64,000 nt of DNA from Cylindrodendrum hubeiense (GCA_014621425.1 JAANBB010000001.1:372001-436000); one strand, 5' to 3'. Counted from the first letter of the stretch, positions 1 through 12,233 are shown. The notes: generated by a model not told the origin, from the letters alone. Translations and numbers: made by a program.

Positions 1-121
1 CCCTCAAGCAAACGATTGTTGCCGTCGCATACTTAAATATACCAACATTCGCCGACAGAAAAGCTGGCCTGACAAGTTCCATAACATCTATTAAATTTCA
101 ATCCATTGATCCAACTACGGA

Positions 122-1224
122 ATGACGGTGCCGCTTTGTCAATGGTGTCATACTCAACCGCAGGAGCTGAATTCCCAGTACTGCCAATTATGTAACTTTG
201 CAAGTTTTTCACCTCTAAGCCTGTATCAAGGCTCAGATGACGAGGCCGAATTCTCAGCCGGGACACAATCGGATTATTTTCATACCACAGGCAGCGGTGA
301 GTAAATAAACCCACTCGTGGAGTTCTTAGTATAGCTAACAAATCAATTTGCAGGTGATGAAACATACTGGTCTATGTCCAATCTCTCAAGCTATGAGGGG
401 GAGGCCGACTCCAATTACCAACATTCTGAACCATACCAGTCTTTGTTCCCACAGCACCAGGGCTTCCAATTAGAACCGACTCTGGTCCCGACCATTCCCA
501 ATGCCATTGACGATACCAACTATCACTCAGTGGAGACGGGTTTTCCAAGCCATGTGTCTTTGGCGGATCTTGTTATTCATCAATCAAGCGCGCCGTTGAG
601 TACCGAAATAACCCCTAGCGAACCATGGAGTCAGGCCAACGGAGATTAGTCTGGCGGCTCGGAGCAATCTGGTGGAATTAACTCTCTGCCTAGACCTCTT
701 GATTTCATGGAAAACAGCCAACCGATTTACCCACAGTCTCATGTTATCTCCGACGGAACAACTATCACCAATGCTAATGACGCATCTAATGAAGAAAAAA
801 ATGCAACGAGACCCAAGCAGTTATTTGAAGAGTTTGAGATGCCATCTAAAGACACGTATCAAAAAATTGTAAGAAAAAAATACGTCTGCGTACACAAAAA
901 GTGTGCTCAGTCACCGAAAAAGCATTATGGCATTCAGAGCTTACTAAAGTAAGTCTTTTCTACGCCTTCTAGAAATAAACACCTAACTGTGCTCAATTAT
1001 CAAGGAAACATGCCAGAAATCACATTCGGCCTGTTCGCTGCCCAGAGTGCAAAGCTGTAAGAGCGGAGCAAGACGACATGCTGCGACATGTTAACCGCAA
1101 GCACAAGGACTGGTTAACAGTACGTGGTATCATCCTGAAAGAGTTTCACTGCCCACATTGCCCCAAAACATTTGGAAACAGGGGTGATAATTTGTCGAAG
1201 CATTTGCAATTATTCCACAGTTGA
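122..1224 (+). CDS. C2H2 zinc-finger protein, interrupted by an in-frame TAG
   Basis: Three exons (122-296, 354-948, 1005-1224) join in frame to 330 codons including the stop. The C-terminus holds three C2H2 fingers: a long-spaced one starting at CVHKKC and ending in HARNH across the second intron, then CPECKA...HVNRKH, then CPHCPKTF...HLQLFH. This suggests a nuclear DNA-binding protein. The N-terminal half is acidic, rich in Ser/Pro and has an extra CxxC pair (CQWC, CQLC). The second intron has a CTAAC branch point. A TAG at 647-649 lies in the same frame between the acidic half and the fingers, so a full-length product needs readthrough or an unrecognised splice. A shorter product starting at ATG 707 would keep all fingers (about 155 aa). 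No target genes can be inferred. The finger call is firm; whether the gene works is not. Confidence 0.6.
647..649 (+). other. In-frame TAG inside the zinc-finger gene
   Basis: The codon follows Gly-Asp (GGA GAT) and is followed in the same frame by Ser/Gly-rich sequence and then the zinc-finger part, with no plausible GT-AG pair around it. Confidence 0.7.
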
Positions 1225-1794
1225 CTAAGGTCGTGCGATATATTATGGGCATGGCAAAAGCTTGTTATGGGTCTGTCACTGATACTTGGTTCTTGTTTGG
1301 TGAATTTCCAGTATTCGTGCTTTTATTTGGAGTCTTGGACGGTCATTTGATCTGCAACAAAACAACGTATCTGGATACAGTACGGAGATAGTCCAATTTT
1401 TGCGTACATGTGTATTTACTAAGCTGGCAGAATCTTATGGGCTGTGCATCCTCAATTTGTCTAATGTCGAACATTTTCAGTATGCTGCAAGAATCGTATT
1501 GTAAGTCTGGGCCAAGCTGTGATTGAATTTGCATGGCATCTTCTAATTCCACAGTGTATGCCACTACCCCCATTCATCGTGGTGCAAGCGAAGCAATACC
1601 TATGGACTGTTCAATATCTTTGTGCATACAGAACATGGCACATTCTTTTTACATCAACTAATATATTGCTTTATGTAAAAGTTGAATGGGGTTTCTTCAA
1701 CAAGACGTCCCTTCTGGCCACCTTCTAGGGCCTTTCTTTAGAAGTACAGTGAGATAGCGGTATACTCTCTCTGCCTGTCATATCGTCAACAGAC
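1225..1794. other. Intergenic, convergent 3' regions
   Basis: The stretch lies between the stop of the zinc-finger gene and the stop of the dehydrogenase. It is AT-rich with only short unsupported reading frames. I see no gene or repeat in it. Confidence 0.6.
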
Positions 1795-2823
1795 CTAGAC
1801 TTTACTCTTATCCGCAACTTGTACAACCAGCTTTCCCCTCGCATGTCCTTCTCTCAACTTTCCAAAAGCCAGAGGAACGTCTTCCCACCCGTATGTGGTG
1901 TCAACAATGGCCTTGACCTCGCCTTCCTTCATCCAGTGACCAATCCGGTCGAAGAATTCGGTAGTGTTTTCCATATTGACAAAGTAATAGCGTCCACCTC
2001 CCAGCGCAGCCGGCCATAGTTGCTTGCCTAGTGTTGGAAGAGTCTGGGATATCGACAGGGTATCGGGTACACCGACTTGGACGAACGTCCCAGTGGACTT
2101 CAAAAGCTCGCCCCTGATTTTGTATAGGTCATCGTTTTTGCCAACGTTGTCGATGAGCAAATCAAATTCGTTCTTCTTCTCCTTGAGGCTGGAAATAATA
2201 TCGACCTTCTTGTAGTCCAAGACCTCATCCGCCCCAATTTGTCGGCACAGCTCCACATTCGCTGTCGAGCAAGTGGTGACAACCTCAGCGCCCATGGCCT
2301 TGGCAAACTGAATTCCCCAGGTTCCTATTCCACCGCTGCCGCCGTTGATGAATATCTTCGCACCGGGTTTCAAGGTGTCGGGCATGAGGGATTGGTACGC
2401 CGTCGTAGCAGCCGTCCCAACAGCTGCGGCGTGGTCTGGGTCGACGCCGGCGGGCAAGAGTGCGCAGCACTTTTCCGAAATGACAGTATACTGAGACAAA
2501 GTACCATTGCCGTCGTTCGAAGTAAAGCCGCCAAATACTAGTTGTCCCTCCTCGAACGCGTTGCTGGATGGGTGCTTGGCGATGACGCGGCCACAAAAGT
2601 CTAACCCTGGAATAGCAGGGCGAGAAATCATTAAACGTCCAAGGAATCCGGACTCGGGGAGCTTATAGTCGACGGGATTGATAGACGCGCTGATGACTTG
2701 GACGAGGATTTGACCTTTCGCGAGTGAGGATGGTATCGGTTTGGCAATGTCGTTAACTGAGATGCTGTCCTCCAGCTTCCCCTCAACGGCTGAGTACTGC
2801 CAGGCTTTCATGGTTTCCGCCAT
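1795..2823 (-). CDS. MDR-superfamily zinc-type alcohol dehydrogenase / quinone reductase-like protein
   Basis: Single-exon 342-aa protein. The N-terminal GroES-like half contains the SINPVDYK motif typical of quinone-reductase-like MDR enzymes, followed by PGLDFCGRV. The nucleotide-binding half has INGGSGGIGTWGIQFAK, the Rossmann glycine motif, at about residues 160-176, and a later CSTANVELCRQIGADEVLDY segment usual for NADPH-using members. The catalytic zinc ligands of classical alcohol dehydrogenases are not evident, so a zinc-independent NADPH reductase of quinones or enones is the best reading. The length matches the family. The ATG at 2823 directly precedes the conserved MKAW start. The substrate is unknown, and neighbours give no pathway. 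The gene runs toward the zinc-finger gene. Confidence 0.9.
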   Translation of the reverse strand: MAETMKAWQYSAVEGKLEDSISVNDIAKPIPSSLAKGQILVQVISASINPVDYKLPESGFLGRLMISRPAIPGLDFCGRVIAKHPSSNAFEEGQLVFGGFTSNDGNGTLSQYTVISEKCCALLPAGVDPDHAAAVGTAATTAYQSLMPDTLKPGAKIFINGGSGGIGTWGIQFAKAMGAEVVTTCSTANVELCRQIGADEVLDYKKVDIISSLKEKKNEFDLLIDNVGKNDDLYKIRGELLKSTGTFVQVGVPDTLSISQTLPTLGKQLWPAALGGGRYYFVNMENTTEFFDRIGHWMKEGEVKAIVDTTYGWEDVPLAFGKLREGHARGKLVVQVADKSKV

Positions 2824-3401
2824 AATGATAGGAAGATAAAGAGCGACTTAGCAGTGGATTGACCAGATTTGAGAATGATGCTAGCAGTTAATGGGCAGAC
2901 TGTAGTCCCTTTTTATCTTCTGTTCATTAGCGACGCATTGACGGTTAACATGATATGCGGAGTCTTGGTTCAAAGTCCGCAGGTGTAATGATGGTGGGGT
3001 GCCTGAGCGGACTTTGGCGATTCTGATTGATTAGCGCCAAACTCTGTTTCCACATTCCGAAAACCCGAGAACCCGCGTATTCTCGCATTGCCACGGAAAT
3101 GAACGAAGGACCACAAGGATCACAGTCTCAACAATGCGACAATGACGTAACTTAGGCGAGCAAGAAGCAATAAAAATGACTAGTAGATGGTTTTCACATG
3201 GCTCCACTCTATAAGTGGGGATTCCAATGGCGACTCGGCGCAAACACTGGTGTACGGAGTAGCTAAATACAGGCGCAACCCCAAAGAAAAGCTTGCCCCC
3301 ATCGCGGACCCATCTGCCGTATAAAGTCCACTTAACCACAATACATCGGGATAGCGCACAGGTCATTTGAAAGTCGGTAGTCTGCTACATATCGCCCGAT
3401 A
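2824..3401. other. Intergenic: promoter of the dehydrogenase and 3' side of the BTB gene
   Basis: No supported gene. Reading frames here are short and lack family features. Confidence 0.5.
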
Positions 3402-4460
3402 TCAGATTCGACAGTCTGAACAACGAAGATTGTACACGGGCTCAGTCTCCTCGCCACGCTTGTCGATGAAGCAATTGAACTGAGATTCGCAGTGGCGGCA
3501 TTCAGATACGCCGGCAAGTGTTCTTCGGCATTTATCGATGTTCCGCAAGATTTTTGTGGCTCTTGCAGTCTCCTTTTTATTCAACATGTGCGCGAGGTTT
3601 AGGTCGGATTGGAGTTCGACTATGCGAGAGACGCATCCTTTCAAGGCTTCCATGAGAAAATCGCCAATATCAGCCAAATCAGAGAACCCTGGTGTTTTAA
3701 TAAGTTCAATTATATTGTCTGATGCGGTTGACGCGATCATATCATGTAATTCGCCGTCTCCTGTTGAAGTCCACGCCACCCTGGCCACTTCAGGAAACGA
3801 TTCTGGCACCCACCTTGATTTAAATATCACATCGATCTTCGATTTTGCTAGTTCTCTGAGTTTCTGTATATCCAAGTAGTCGGCAATAGCATTCATGCGA
3901 ACGTGGCAGAGTAGCTCGTCGGACACCTCAGTTGCAGACGTCGACGCATCAGCAGGCTTTGGGTCCCACCCAGCCGTGCTAGGCTCAGTCTCGGGGCGGG
4001 ACGAGGCCGAAACAGCTAATACCGTGTCAATAAAATGCTCAACAGGCGATTTGATAGGGAATGCACCTGGTGAAGGTAGACTTCTTGAAGTATCACCATC
4101 CGTCGCGGAGTTGGTGGCATCCGCAGTCTCAAGGTCGTACTTCCCAGTGTACATAAAGTCCACCATTCGCCGAACGGTACTGACGTCGAATGTTTCGACA
4201 TTAAATTCGTTGGTAGTGGCTTCCTGGATCCCGTATTAGAAGCTGCGGCTTGATCTCCATCTAAGTCGGGAATGGTCAGCTACCCTGTAGTTGCCCCGAA
4301 AGGCTGCGGCGATGACAGGCGATTGAGTGCAAACAATTGCCTTGTGCACAAGGAACTCGTGGCCCTCTGCAACTAGTACAAGGTCGCTGTAGTCTCCCGA
4401 CTGCAAAAGCTGCAGCAGCAGAGGAGAAGCGTTGTCTGGTGAATCTGGAGAGGAAGCCAT
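3402..4460 (-). CDS. BTB/POZ domain protein
   Basis: Two exons (4284-4460 and 3402-4223) with a 60-nt intron give about 332 aa. The first exon carries the opening of a BTB fold: SGDYSDLVLV, then FLVHKAIVCTQSPVIAAAFRG. The second exon continues with VDFMYTGKYD, the end of the BTB core. A Ser/Thr/Pro-rich insert follows, then an alpha-helical region with HVRMNAIADYLDIQKL, the usual segment after fungal BTB domains. The C-terminus has a Cys/His-rich tail (CRRTL, ECRHCESQFNC, LRCSDC) common in this fungal family and possibly metal-binding. Such proteins act in protein-protein interaction, some as Cullin-3 adaptors, but no partner can be named. The start gives the canonical BTB beginning; the splice restores frame exactly. 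Confidence 0.85.
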
Positions 4461-5143
4461 ATCGGCGAATGATGAAAAGTAAACAAGAATGAGAGAAATG
4501 CCCGGTTTCGTGATAAATCAGCTGAGCTTTAATGCCCAACCCCGCGTTTTCGTTTCGTTGTACATTGTTTGTGGCGCCACCAATTATGCATCAGATATCA
4601 CGTGTGTGTAGCTGTGATATCAGATGAGAATACCTTTTCTAACTACAGCTGAAACCTACCTGCTTCATCTACCCTTAATGGTCTTACAATACTCAGCGAA
4701 TGGCGAAATTCCTCTGATGCCCCTTATCTAGAAATCCCTCTCTGAATTCTCCTTCCATCATCCCATGCACATCGCACTCGCCCACGCGCTGGCAGTAGCC
4801 ACTTCTTCCAGGTCGGGCCACGTATGTGACTCTTCCACTATCAAAAATACATATTACGAGGACGAGTCAGATTTTCAGTTCCCATTGCATGAATAATAAG
4901 AATAGGGTGCAGTCTCTACATAAATACTATGAGGCCTGGTCTTACAGAAGACAAATGGGCGATCAAGCGGTGGGGTGGTCCTCTTATTCCGCCATTGCTG
5001 ATATATTGGCAGTGTCATCTGATTGCATTATTCAACATTCCTGGCGACCAGGGTGTATTATAATAATATGTGACCAGAATTAAGTGCCTTTGGTACTTAT
5101 TTTATGTCTTCTGCTGTCAACTTGGTGTCAAGTATCGACTGCA
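4461..5143. other. Intergenic, promoter of the BTB gene
   Basis: Upstream of the BTB start and downstream of the aldolase stop. Only short frames without domain features; nothing recognisable. Confidence 0.5.
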
Positions 5144-6340
5144 TCAGTATCCGTCGCGTTTCTTTGTCTCTCCCTCTGAGCCCTTTACACTCGCCGCCTG
5201 CAGTGTGTTAACTATTCCCTCCTCTATAGCCCCCAAGTCTGTAATAATAGAAACCATATCAAATCCTTGCTCGGCCCGAGTGAGTGCTTGGCTACCATTG
5301 CTGCCTATAAGTCGCCAGATTAGACTGTTGTCTCATGGATGAACTCAAATATGACTTACAGAAGATCGCTGCTTTCTTGCCTGCGGTCTTAGCGGCTTTA
5401 AGAGTAGCTTGGATAGCAGCCTCGTGCTCCTCACCACCTCGAACAACTCCCATTTGTTTGGCAAGGTCGAAAGGACCTAGAACACCATGTCAGTAAGCCC
5501 TAACAGTGAGAACCGCATGCCTTTCATCAAGACATTTGGGAATGTGGGCTGCGTTGACGGGAACCTTCACTTACCAATTAGGAGAACATCCACACCGTCG
5601 GTCTTAGCAATCGCCTCGACGTTTTCTACAGCCGATCTCGACTCAATTTGCACCATGACCAACAAACTTTGGTCCGCCCCATCGTCGTACTGGCTTCCAG
5701 TGACTCCTGGAAGCGAATGGGGGGAAAACATAGGCCCGTATCCACGGGATCCCAGTGGTGGGTACTTGGAGTATTGAACAATGCGCTTAGCATCCTCCTT
5801 TAAGCGAAAAGCGGTAATATCAGTATCCAGATTCAAAAAGAGGGATTTTATGGTGTTCCAAGGTTCATACATACCGCAGTATGGCACATTGGCAACAAAA
5901 CACCATGTGCACCTGCGTCAAGGGCGCGCTTGATCATCCACTCCTCGTGCCATGGGACTCGAATTATGGGGCTCGCGCCTTCGGAGGCAATCGCGGTGGA
6001 TAGCTTAATATTTTGTAAGTATGTTCCTCGTAGATATGAGACTCATATTACCTCATAATAGTCCTTGTCTGAGATTAAACCGTGTTCGGCATCAATCAGA
6101 ACCCAACTGAAGTTATTGAATGGGGAAGCCGCTGCGGAGCGAAGAAGAAGCCGAGCAACAGGTGCACTAGGGAGACTGTATGAACGAAAACTGTTAGCCA
6201 CATTGAAAATAGTCTAAAACCCCCAACCTATGCATTGAGTAATGATTAGAGATGGAGCTGGGTTTAACTGACGTGAGCCAGAAGCCAAATTGTGAAGTCT
6301 TGCTTTCAAGGGCCGTGCGGAGCGGAGTAGCGAATGCCAT
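5144..6340 (-). CDS. HpcH/HpaI-family aldolase
   Basis: Six exons joined by short introns give about 270 aa. It begins MAFATPLRTAL and has FGFWLT, the family's N-terminal strand. WVLIDAEHG carries the conserved Asp/Glu-His region, RVPWHEEWMIKRALDAGAHGVLLPM the barrel core, and MVQIESRSAVENV with LLIGPFDLA the Glu and Asp that bind the divalent metal in class II pyruvate aldolases. The enzyme should cleave or form 2-keto-3-deoxy or 4-hydroxy-2-oxo acids, giving pyruvate and an aldehyde. The C-terminus is RGGEEHEAAIQ...GFDMVSI, usual for the family. No frame disruption was found. Precise substrate is unknown and there is no aromatic-degradation partner beside it. The first intron has two close acceptors; the one chosen keeps the LPSAPVARLLL segment in frame. 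Confidence 0.88.
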
Positions 6341-7874
6341 TTTCGTATAAATTTGACGGAAAGAGTTGAATCTGATGGCTCTTGTTTGTATCAATTGATT
6401 TTCCCTTTAAAGAAGTAAGAATATAAGAGAAAGCAGGCAGTCTGAGAAAAAAAGAACAATTGCAAATGGAGCGGGGGAGGAATGGAGAGACAGGTTTTAT
6501 CACTCACCATTGACACTACTGACCCACCTCTTGGGGATTTCGGGCTCTTTTAACCCGAATGACGTTATCTAATCACCCGAGAACTCATTATTTGTGGAGA
6601 ATCTCGGTGCATTTGCGAACAAGCTTCCTTTTCTTAGCTTCAGGTAAAGCGGCTTGGACACGGCTATGATCAATATTCCATTCGTGAAATCACGGCAACT
6701 AGATGTTTTGACCAATTCATGGATCTCATCCTCACTACTTGACCTAGTGATTGCGCTGTCTTATGCGTGGCCTTTTTCCTCGCAGCCGATAGAGTTCGAG
6801 TCTCGCGAACACAGTACAGGACTAGCTTAACCCCACTGCGCACTAACTGCTTATGTCTCGGCCCATGGGGAAGCCCCAGACGCGCCCCAGACGAAAGGAC
6901 GCGCGCTGGCAAGGACCAATCAATGGTGCCGTCCCAATTTTGTTAGGGATGCTTCAAGCACCGAAAGAAAAAAGGTACCATATGTACCACCAACAGTCAA
7001 ACATGACGCGAATGAGAATACCTGAGACTTCAAGTGATACTGTAAACGATCGGCAGATTGTAAATCAGTGGTCAGCTATTGGGACGGAACTGCAAATTGA
7101 TAGTTCTCGTGAGAACGGGCTTTAATGAGGCGTTTTAATATCGCTTTAACAAAGCTAATCCTTGAATGATTGATTTCTCTGGATAATCCGCAATGGGTTG
7201 CAATTTGATAGCGACATGGGACCTGTCTTCAAGGACATAGCCGGTTATTTCTCATCCCCGCTTCAGCAGCTTTAACAGCAAGTTCAGGCATCCCAAAGTG
7301 ACCTGAATAGGTGGGTGACCCATCTTGCAGCTCAGATGGCAAAGTCTAGACGCACGGAGTTTCCATGCATGTGCCTCTTTGTTGTCACACCCAGAGCCAT
7401 GTTCTGAAGACCCAAAAGAGTGTCTGACGAATGTTGCTCATTGTGTGATTAGATAAAGGAAAAGTGGGTTCACCTTTCTGCCATACCTGACCGCCTGTCC
7501 TGATACAGCAGTGATAATCCCTTGACTAATCAAGTGGGATAGCGCAACTAAATAGTTGATTACAAATAGTCTTCCAGTTACCATCTCACTTAGTATACAA
7601 ATCAGAGGGTATCTATAGAGGATTGGAGTTATGGTTCATAAGATTTGTATCTCTATGGTATATTATTGAAATAGTTGCTCTCAGTGACCCGATTCTGATT
7701 GCGTTACTAAGCTATCTATTGTGGGTATACGCCATTGACTATCTAAGCACGCAAGACATTGCTTAAGTCATCAACCATCATCTACTAGTGCGGGGAAGAA
7801 TTGGCTCAACGGAACTCTCTCTCTCATGCATAATCTACACCAACTCATTCATCAAACCAAACGATAGCTGTGTC
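6341..7874. other. Long intergenic region between divergent aldolase and carrier genes
   Basis: About 1.5 kb holding the two promoters. A small frame at 6853-7125 has no family features and no intron-linked extension. I see no RNA gene or repeat. Confidence 0.5.
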
Positions 7875-9354
7875 ATGGCTTCCCGCACGAATCCATCGGA
7901 TATTCCGGAACACAGTGAACAGAGTCCACTGCTTGGTGACTCGCCGCATTACCATGCCGAGGATACACAGCCTGACCAACCAGAACCTCAACACGATGAA
8001 CGGACAAGGGGTTGGTATGCATGGCGCGCGGCTTGGACTATTCTTGGAATATTTATCCTAGTGGTTTTTATTAAAGGGTGGATCGATGCCAAAGATACCG
8101 ATGTAAATTACTCCTTCCCCTCGTTAATCCCTCTGCTTGTCCTATTTGCTAACCCTTCACACCAGTTCGACCTCAAGGGTGCGTTGAAACGAGCCCTCGG
8201 GGGAGGTCTTAGTGGAGCTGCGGCTATGGTCCTTCAAGTCTTGCTCTTAATGGTAAGTCTGACCCTTTCCATTTCCAGTCGATCCGATAACCTAATTAGC
8301 CTAAAGCCTGTTCGAACTATTATGAATTACCAATATCGCCATGGTTCATCGCTGAGTTCCGCCACAAACCATTTGTATCAAGAACAAGGTATCAGGCGCT
8401 TTTACCAAGGCATAGGGGCCGCACTCATCCAAGGTATGTATTGTTCTCATTTATTCTTGCTTGTGTTCCGTGTTCTAAGAAATACTCTAGGTCCCGTGTC
8501 CAGGTTCGGAGATACTGCGGCCAACGCCGGGATTTTGGCCTTGCTTGACTCAAATCCCTATCTCAACAAATTACCGTCATTGATTAAAACAATATTTGCG
8601 TCTCTCTGGTTTGTCTGCTCCTTCATGAACAATCAGGTTGTTAGGCTGATGGTGAATTAATAGCGCTGCATGCTTCCGGATGCTTCTCACACCTATTGAT
8701 ACGCTTAAGACAACTCTCCAGGCGCAGGGGGCTCGTGGTACAGCTCTATTACGCCGCCGTGTGAAGACGAATGGCATTGGAAGCTTATGGTGGGGAGCTT
8801 TGGCCACTGCTGCCGCTACATTCGTCGGACACTATCCTTGGTTCGCCACTGTAAAGAGCCCTCGAGTTCCGATACTGCTTTGATATGTATTCACTGACAA
8901 AATCCCAGTACAATCTCTTGACGGAAATCATTGCCGAGCCACCGAAGCACCCACTTGCTGTTTGGTTATTGCGCCTGGCCTTTATCGGCCTATGTGCGTC
9001 AGTCGTCTCCGACACCATCTCAAACTCGCTGAGAGTGGTCAAGACATATCGCCAAGTCAACGAGACGAAGGTTTCATACAGTAAGCATTGAACTGAATCC
9101 CATGCCCAACACAGAGCCTTTGATGCTAACATATCGTAGCCGAAGCAGCCAATTCGATCATTCGTGAAGACGGTATTCGCGGGCTTTTCGGCCGGGGGCT
9201 AAAGACACGCATCTTGGCCAACGGATTGCAAGGCTTGATGTTTTCCATACTGTGGAAACTCTTTTTAGACTTGTTAGTGGTCTATCTTTGCCATGCTTGA
9301 CTTTGCTAACATTTGACTTTCAGGTGGGAGAAAAAGACCAACTCCTCGAATTAA
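7875..9354 (+). CDS. Mitochondrial carrier family protein with degenerate signature motifs
   Basis: Eight exons total 361 codons. An N-terminal acidic cytosolic stretch is followed by a hydrophobic segment ([15 protein letters not shown]), then three carrier-like repeats. The second repeat has the intact carrier signature PIDTLK with a downstream [10 protein letters not shown] segment. The first has PVRTIM and the third [13 protein letters not shown], so the usual P-x-D/E-x-x-K/R is lost in two of three. The sequences [14 protein letters not shown] and [21 protein letters not shown] match the conserved carrier loops. It is a membrane solute carrier or a carrier-derived membrane protein, as in the Ugo1-like group; the transported molecule is unknown. 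Start 7875 was chosen as the first Met before the Ser/Pro/acid-rich N-terminus; an upstream in-frame ATG lies at 7788. Confidence 0.82.
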
Positions 9355-9950
9355 GGACTGGTATGAACTTAGAGAATTCGAGACATCCACTCGATAGCCG
9401 GGATAGCACTGTTCATAGCACCGGTGACACGACCATTCGGATTTTCTCAATTGTTTCAGGCCAAATTTATAATACAACATGGGCAAATATGGCTTGGCAA
9501 TTGAGGGTTTTATTTACATGAGAAATATCTTGTTATGGTATAAGACTAGGCATTTTTCAAGGAATTCCTTGGGCCTGAATATGAGCCCCGATTTTGGGAG
9601 CTCTTATTTTGCATAGAGCTTGTGAGAATGGCGGCTCGCTTGGTTTAGATCGCGGAGTTTGTTTATAATGCTTAGATTGGCTGCAGAAGGAACGAATAGA
9701 TTAGTCGAGTTTCAACAAGTACAATCAGAATGAACTTTATATGTCTAATATATTTCTTCTTATAAGGAGAGATGTACAATAACAGCTGATCGATGTAGAT
9801 AAATACGCTCGGGTGAATTATTTTCAGTTGGAAGCTTGTTAAATGGTGCTACGGGAAGTAACAGCATAGCCCAGAATATAATGGTATCCCGCAATATGTT
9901 GCTAAGTATCCATCGTTTGAAAAGGCTCCTATATCCAGAAGTAGCACCCA
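9355..9950. other. Intergenic, convergent 3' regions
   Basis: Lies between the 3' ends of the carrier and the siderophore transporter. AT-rich, no supported gene. Confidence 0.5.
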
Positions 9951-11960
9951 CTACCACACGGTTCCCTTGGTTTGAACGCCCTTCTCTTCCTCAACCTTCT
10001 TGACGTTAATATTCCTCCAAATCCAAATTGAAGCGAGACATAGAGGCACAAGGCAAGCGCCAGCGATCACCATTTGGCGTTGAACCACGGCGTACGCTCC
10101 GACGATGGCTTCACGCTCCAGAGTACCATCTTCATACGACAGTTGGATAACCATGTCGCCAAAGATTGTGGCACTAAGGTTCTTGCTTTCTTCAGGCAGT
10201 CTCTTGTACAGCTCCTTTGGCAGAGAGTTGTTCCAGATGGCTCCAGCAATGGCGAGACCGACAGAGGCGCCGATAGAGCCGAACATTCCCCAGAGAGCGA
10301 CGACGACAGCAATCTGCTGGTGCGTCACGGGACTCATCACGGCAAGTTGACCACATGTGGCAAATATGCCGGTACCGAGACCGTTGAGAATCTGGGTCAT
10401 GGTAAGAATGCCGACGTGTGTGTCGGGCTGTCTGAAGGGAATGAGAAGGGCGGTGCCGAGGAGGACACAGGGAATGCCAGAGTACGCAGTCCACTTGAAC
10501 TCTCCGGTGTAGCTGATTAGCCTGTGGATTGGTTAGTATTAAAGCATTTAATGGAATACGTGATTACCGACATTCCGATGAGAGGACCGAAAATAGCAGA
10601 GGTAAGTGAGAAGGCGTTGAGCACATAGTTGGCTGAGGTAATGCTAAGTCTGTGAACAACCTGAAGATAAGAGCTAAAATAGGCATTCCAGGCGCTTTAG
10701 AAAGATGTTAGCAAATGGATACAATATAGTCCAAAGCTAGTTGAGGGTTACTCACAACACGGAAGCAAACATGACGCCGTAGAGCAAGCAAGAGCCGACG
10801 ATGGTGGGTTCCTTGAGGTATTTCCACGGCAAAAATTGAACCCGAGCAAACCGACTCTCCCAAATGTAGAAGGTGGGGACGCAAAGAAGACCGAGGACCT
10901 CCATCGCGATGATGTATCCGCTGGCCCACCCGTTTGGCGCATAGGTGGCGATGCTAAAGGGCAGAAGGATCAAACTGAACACGGCCGTAACGAGAATGAT
11001 GCCGATGACTAAAAGAAGATACAATTAGATGACATTTATGAGGCAGCAGAGATGTGAAGTACCGTCAAACTCAACGAAGTAGTGTTGAATTGATTGCAAA
11101 GTGGTGCGAGTGGACTCTTTCTCGGGAAGAGCACCAATTTTGAGAGCTTTACGCTGCATGTGCAGCATGACAAGGATGACTGGAATGCATATTCCAGTGA
11201 TCATGATAGTGAAAGCCCCAAATGCCCATCGGAAGTTAAGGTTGTTGTAGAACAACTCTGCAATCTTAGGGCCAGCGAAGGTGCTTGCGATCAAGGGAGT
11301 TCCATTGATACCAAACATGGTCATCCTGTTCCGCAAGCTAGTGAAATCAGCCAGCATGACGTCGACAACGTACATCATTCCGATGTGGCCAACCCAATAC
11401 AGGGTGTGAGCGCCGACATAGGCCTCCATATTCTTGCAGGTCGCCTTCATGATCAGAGAGATGATGACGAGAACAAGCATGCAAAGGAACCCCTCGATAC
11501 GCCCCCAGATGTCGATGATCTTGGCAAGCGTGAGTTTTGAGCAGCCACTGACAATAGTCGCGACGACGCTGACACTGGCGAGTAATCCGTGCTTGTTGAA
11601 TGAGGATGTGATGTATGGGTTGAGGGTGCCTTGCACGGAGTTCATGAGCGCGTCGATGAAGGAAACCAGGTACAGCCTAGCACACAAAGGTCAGTTTAGT
11701 TGTACCAAGGATGCAATGAGGTAGACTCACAGGGCAAACATCAACCACATGGTCTGCTTGGACCAAGTCGCTGTGATGGCTCGGACTCGAGCAACACCAT
11801 CCTGGAACTCCTCGGAATTCGCATCCGAGTTGTCCTTAAGGTCTTCGTCTGCATCGAGCCCGTTGGTCTTAACGGCCGTGTCAAGCTTTTCCACGTCGCG
11901 CTCGATAGAGATTCTACTCTGCTCGACCTGCTCCGGCACTGCTTGTGTAGGAGCCGCCAT
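9951..11960 (-). CDS. Siderophore-iron MFS transporter (SIT family)
   Basis: Multi-exon gene of roughly 590 aa. The cytosolic N-terminus is acidic. The membrane part starts at YLVSFIDALMNSVQGTLNPYITSSF, the characteristic first segment of fungal siderophore transporters. It continues with SKLTLAKIIDIWGR, the SIT version of the MFS loop motif, and TLYWVGHIGMMYVVDVMLADFTSLRNR. The second half has FKWTAYSGIPCVLLGTALLI and GLGTGIFATCGQLAVMSPVTHQQ, both family hallmarks. About 14 membrane segments are expected. The role is uptake of ferric siderophores across the plasma membrane by proton symport. The upstream region carries exact iron-regulator-type GATA motifs, which fits repression under iron sufficiency. 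No siderophore biosynthesis gene is in the window. Siderophore specificity cannot be read from sequence. Confidence 0.93.
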
Positions 11961-12224
11961 GGTTTTGTGTTGATATGACTTTGATGTGCGAATACACAAA
12001 CAAGGAGGGAACTGAAGCCCAGTAGACAGGATGAGGAGTGGAAATTCCGGGAGTGCAGATCATCGCCGAAGAAAAGCCAGGCGTCGGACACTTTATATCC
12101 ACGAGACCCAGAAAACTGGAGGCCAGTCGCTGTAACCTACTGAGCCAAGACATTCCAGAGAGGGCCTAATGCTACCTAGCTACTGTCGAGATCATCGCTA
12201 CCGTAAACTGTGCAGGAACTGATG

Positions 12225-12233
12225 ATCAGATAA
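12225..12233 (+). promoter_or_regulatory. Putative SreA-type GATA site (ATCAGATAA)
   Basis: An exact match to the extended iron-GATA-factor motif ATCWGATAA described for SreA/Urbs1-type repressors. It lies about 265 bp upstream of the siderophore transporter ATG. Confidence 0.6.

Noticed and set aside
6780..6830. GTTCGAGTC element resembling a tRNA T loop
   Set aside because: The flanking bases do not form the five-pair T stem and no acceptor or anticodon arm was found.
10074..10520. Plus-strand frame of 148 codons
   Set aside because: Antisense to a conserved exon of the siderophore transporter.
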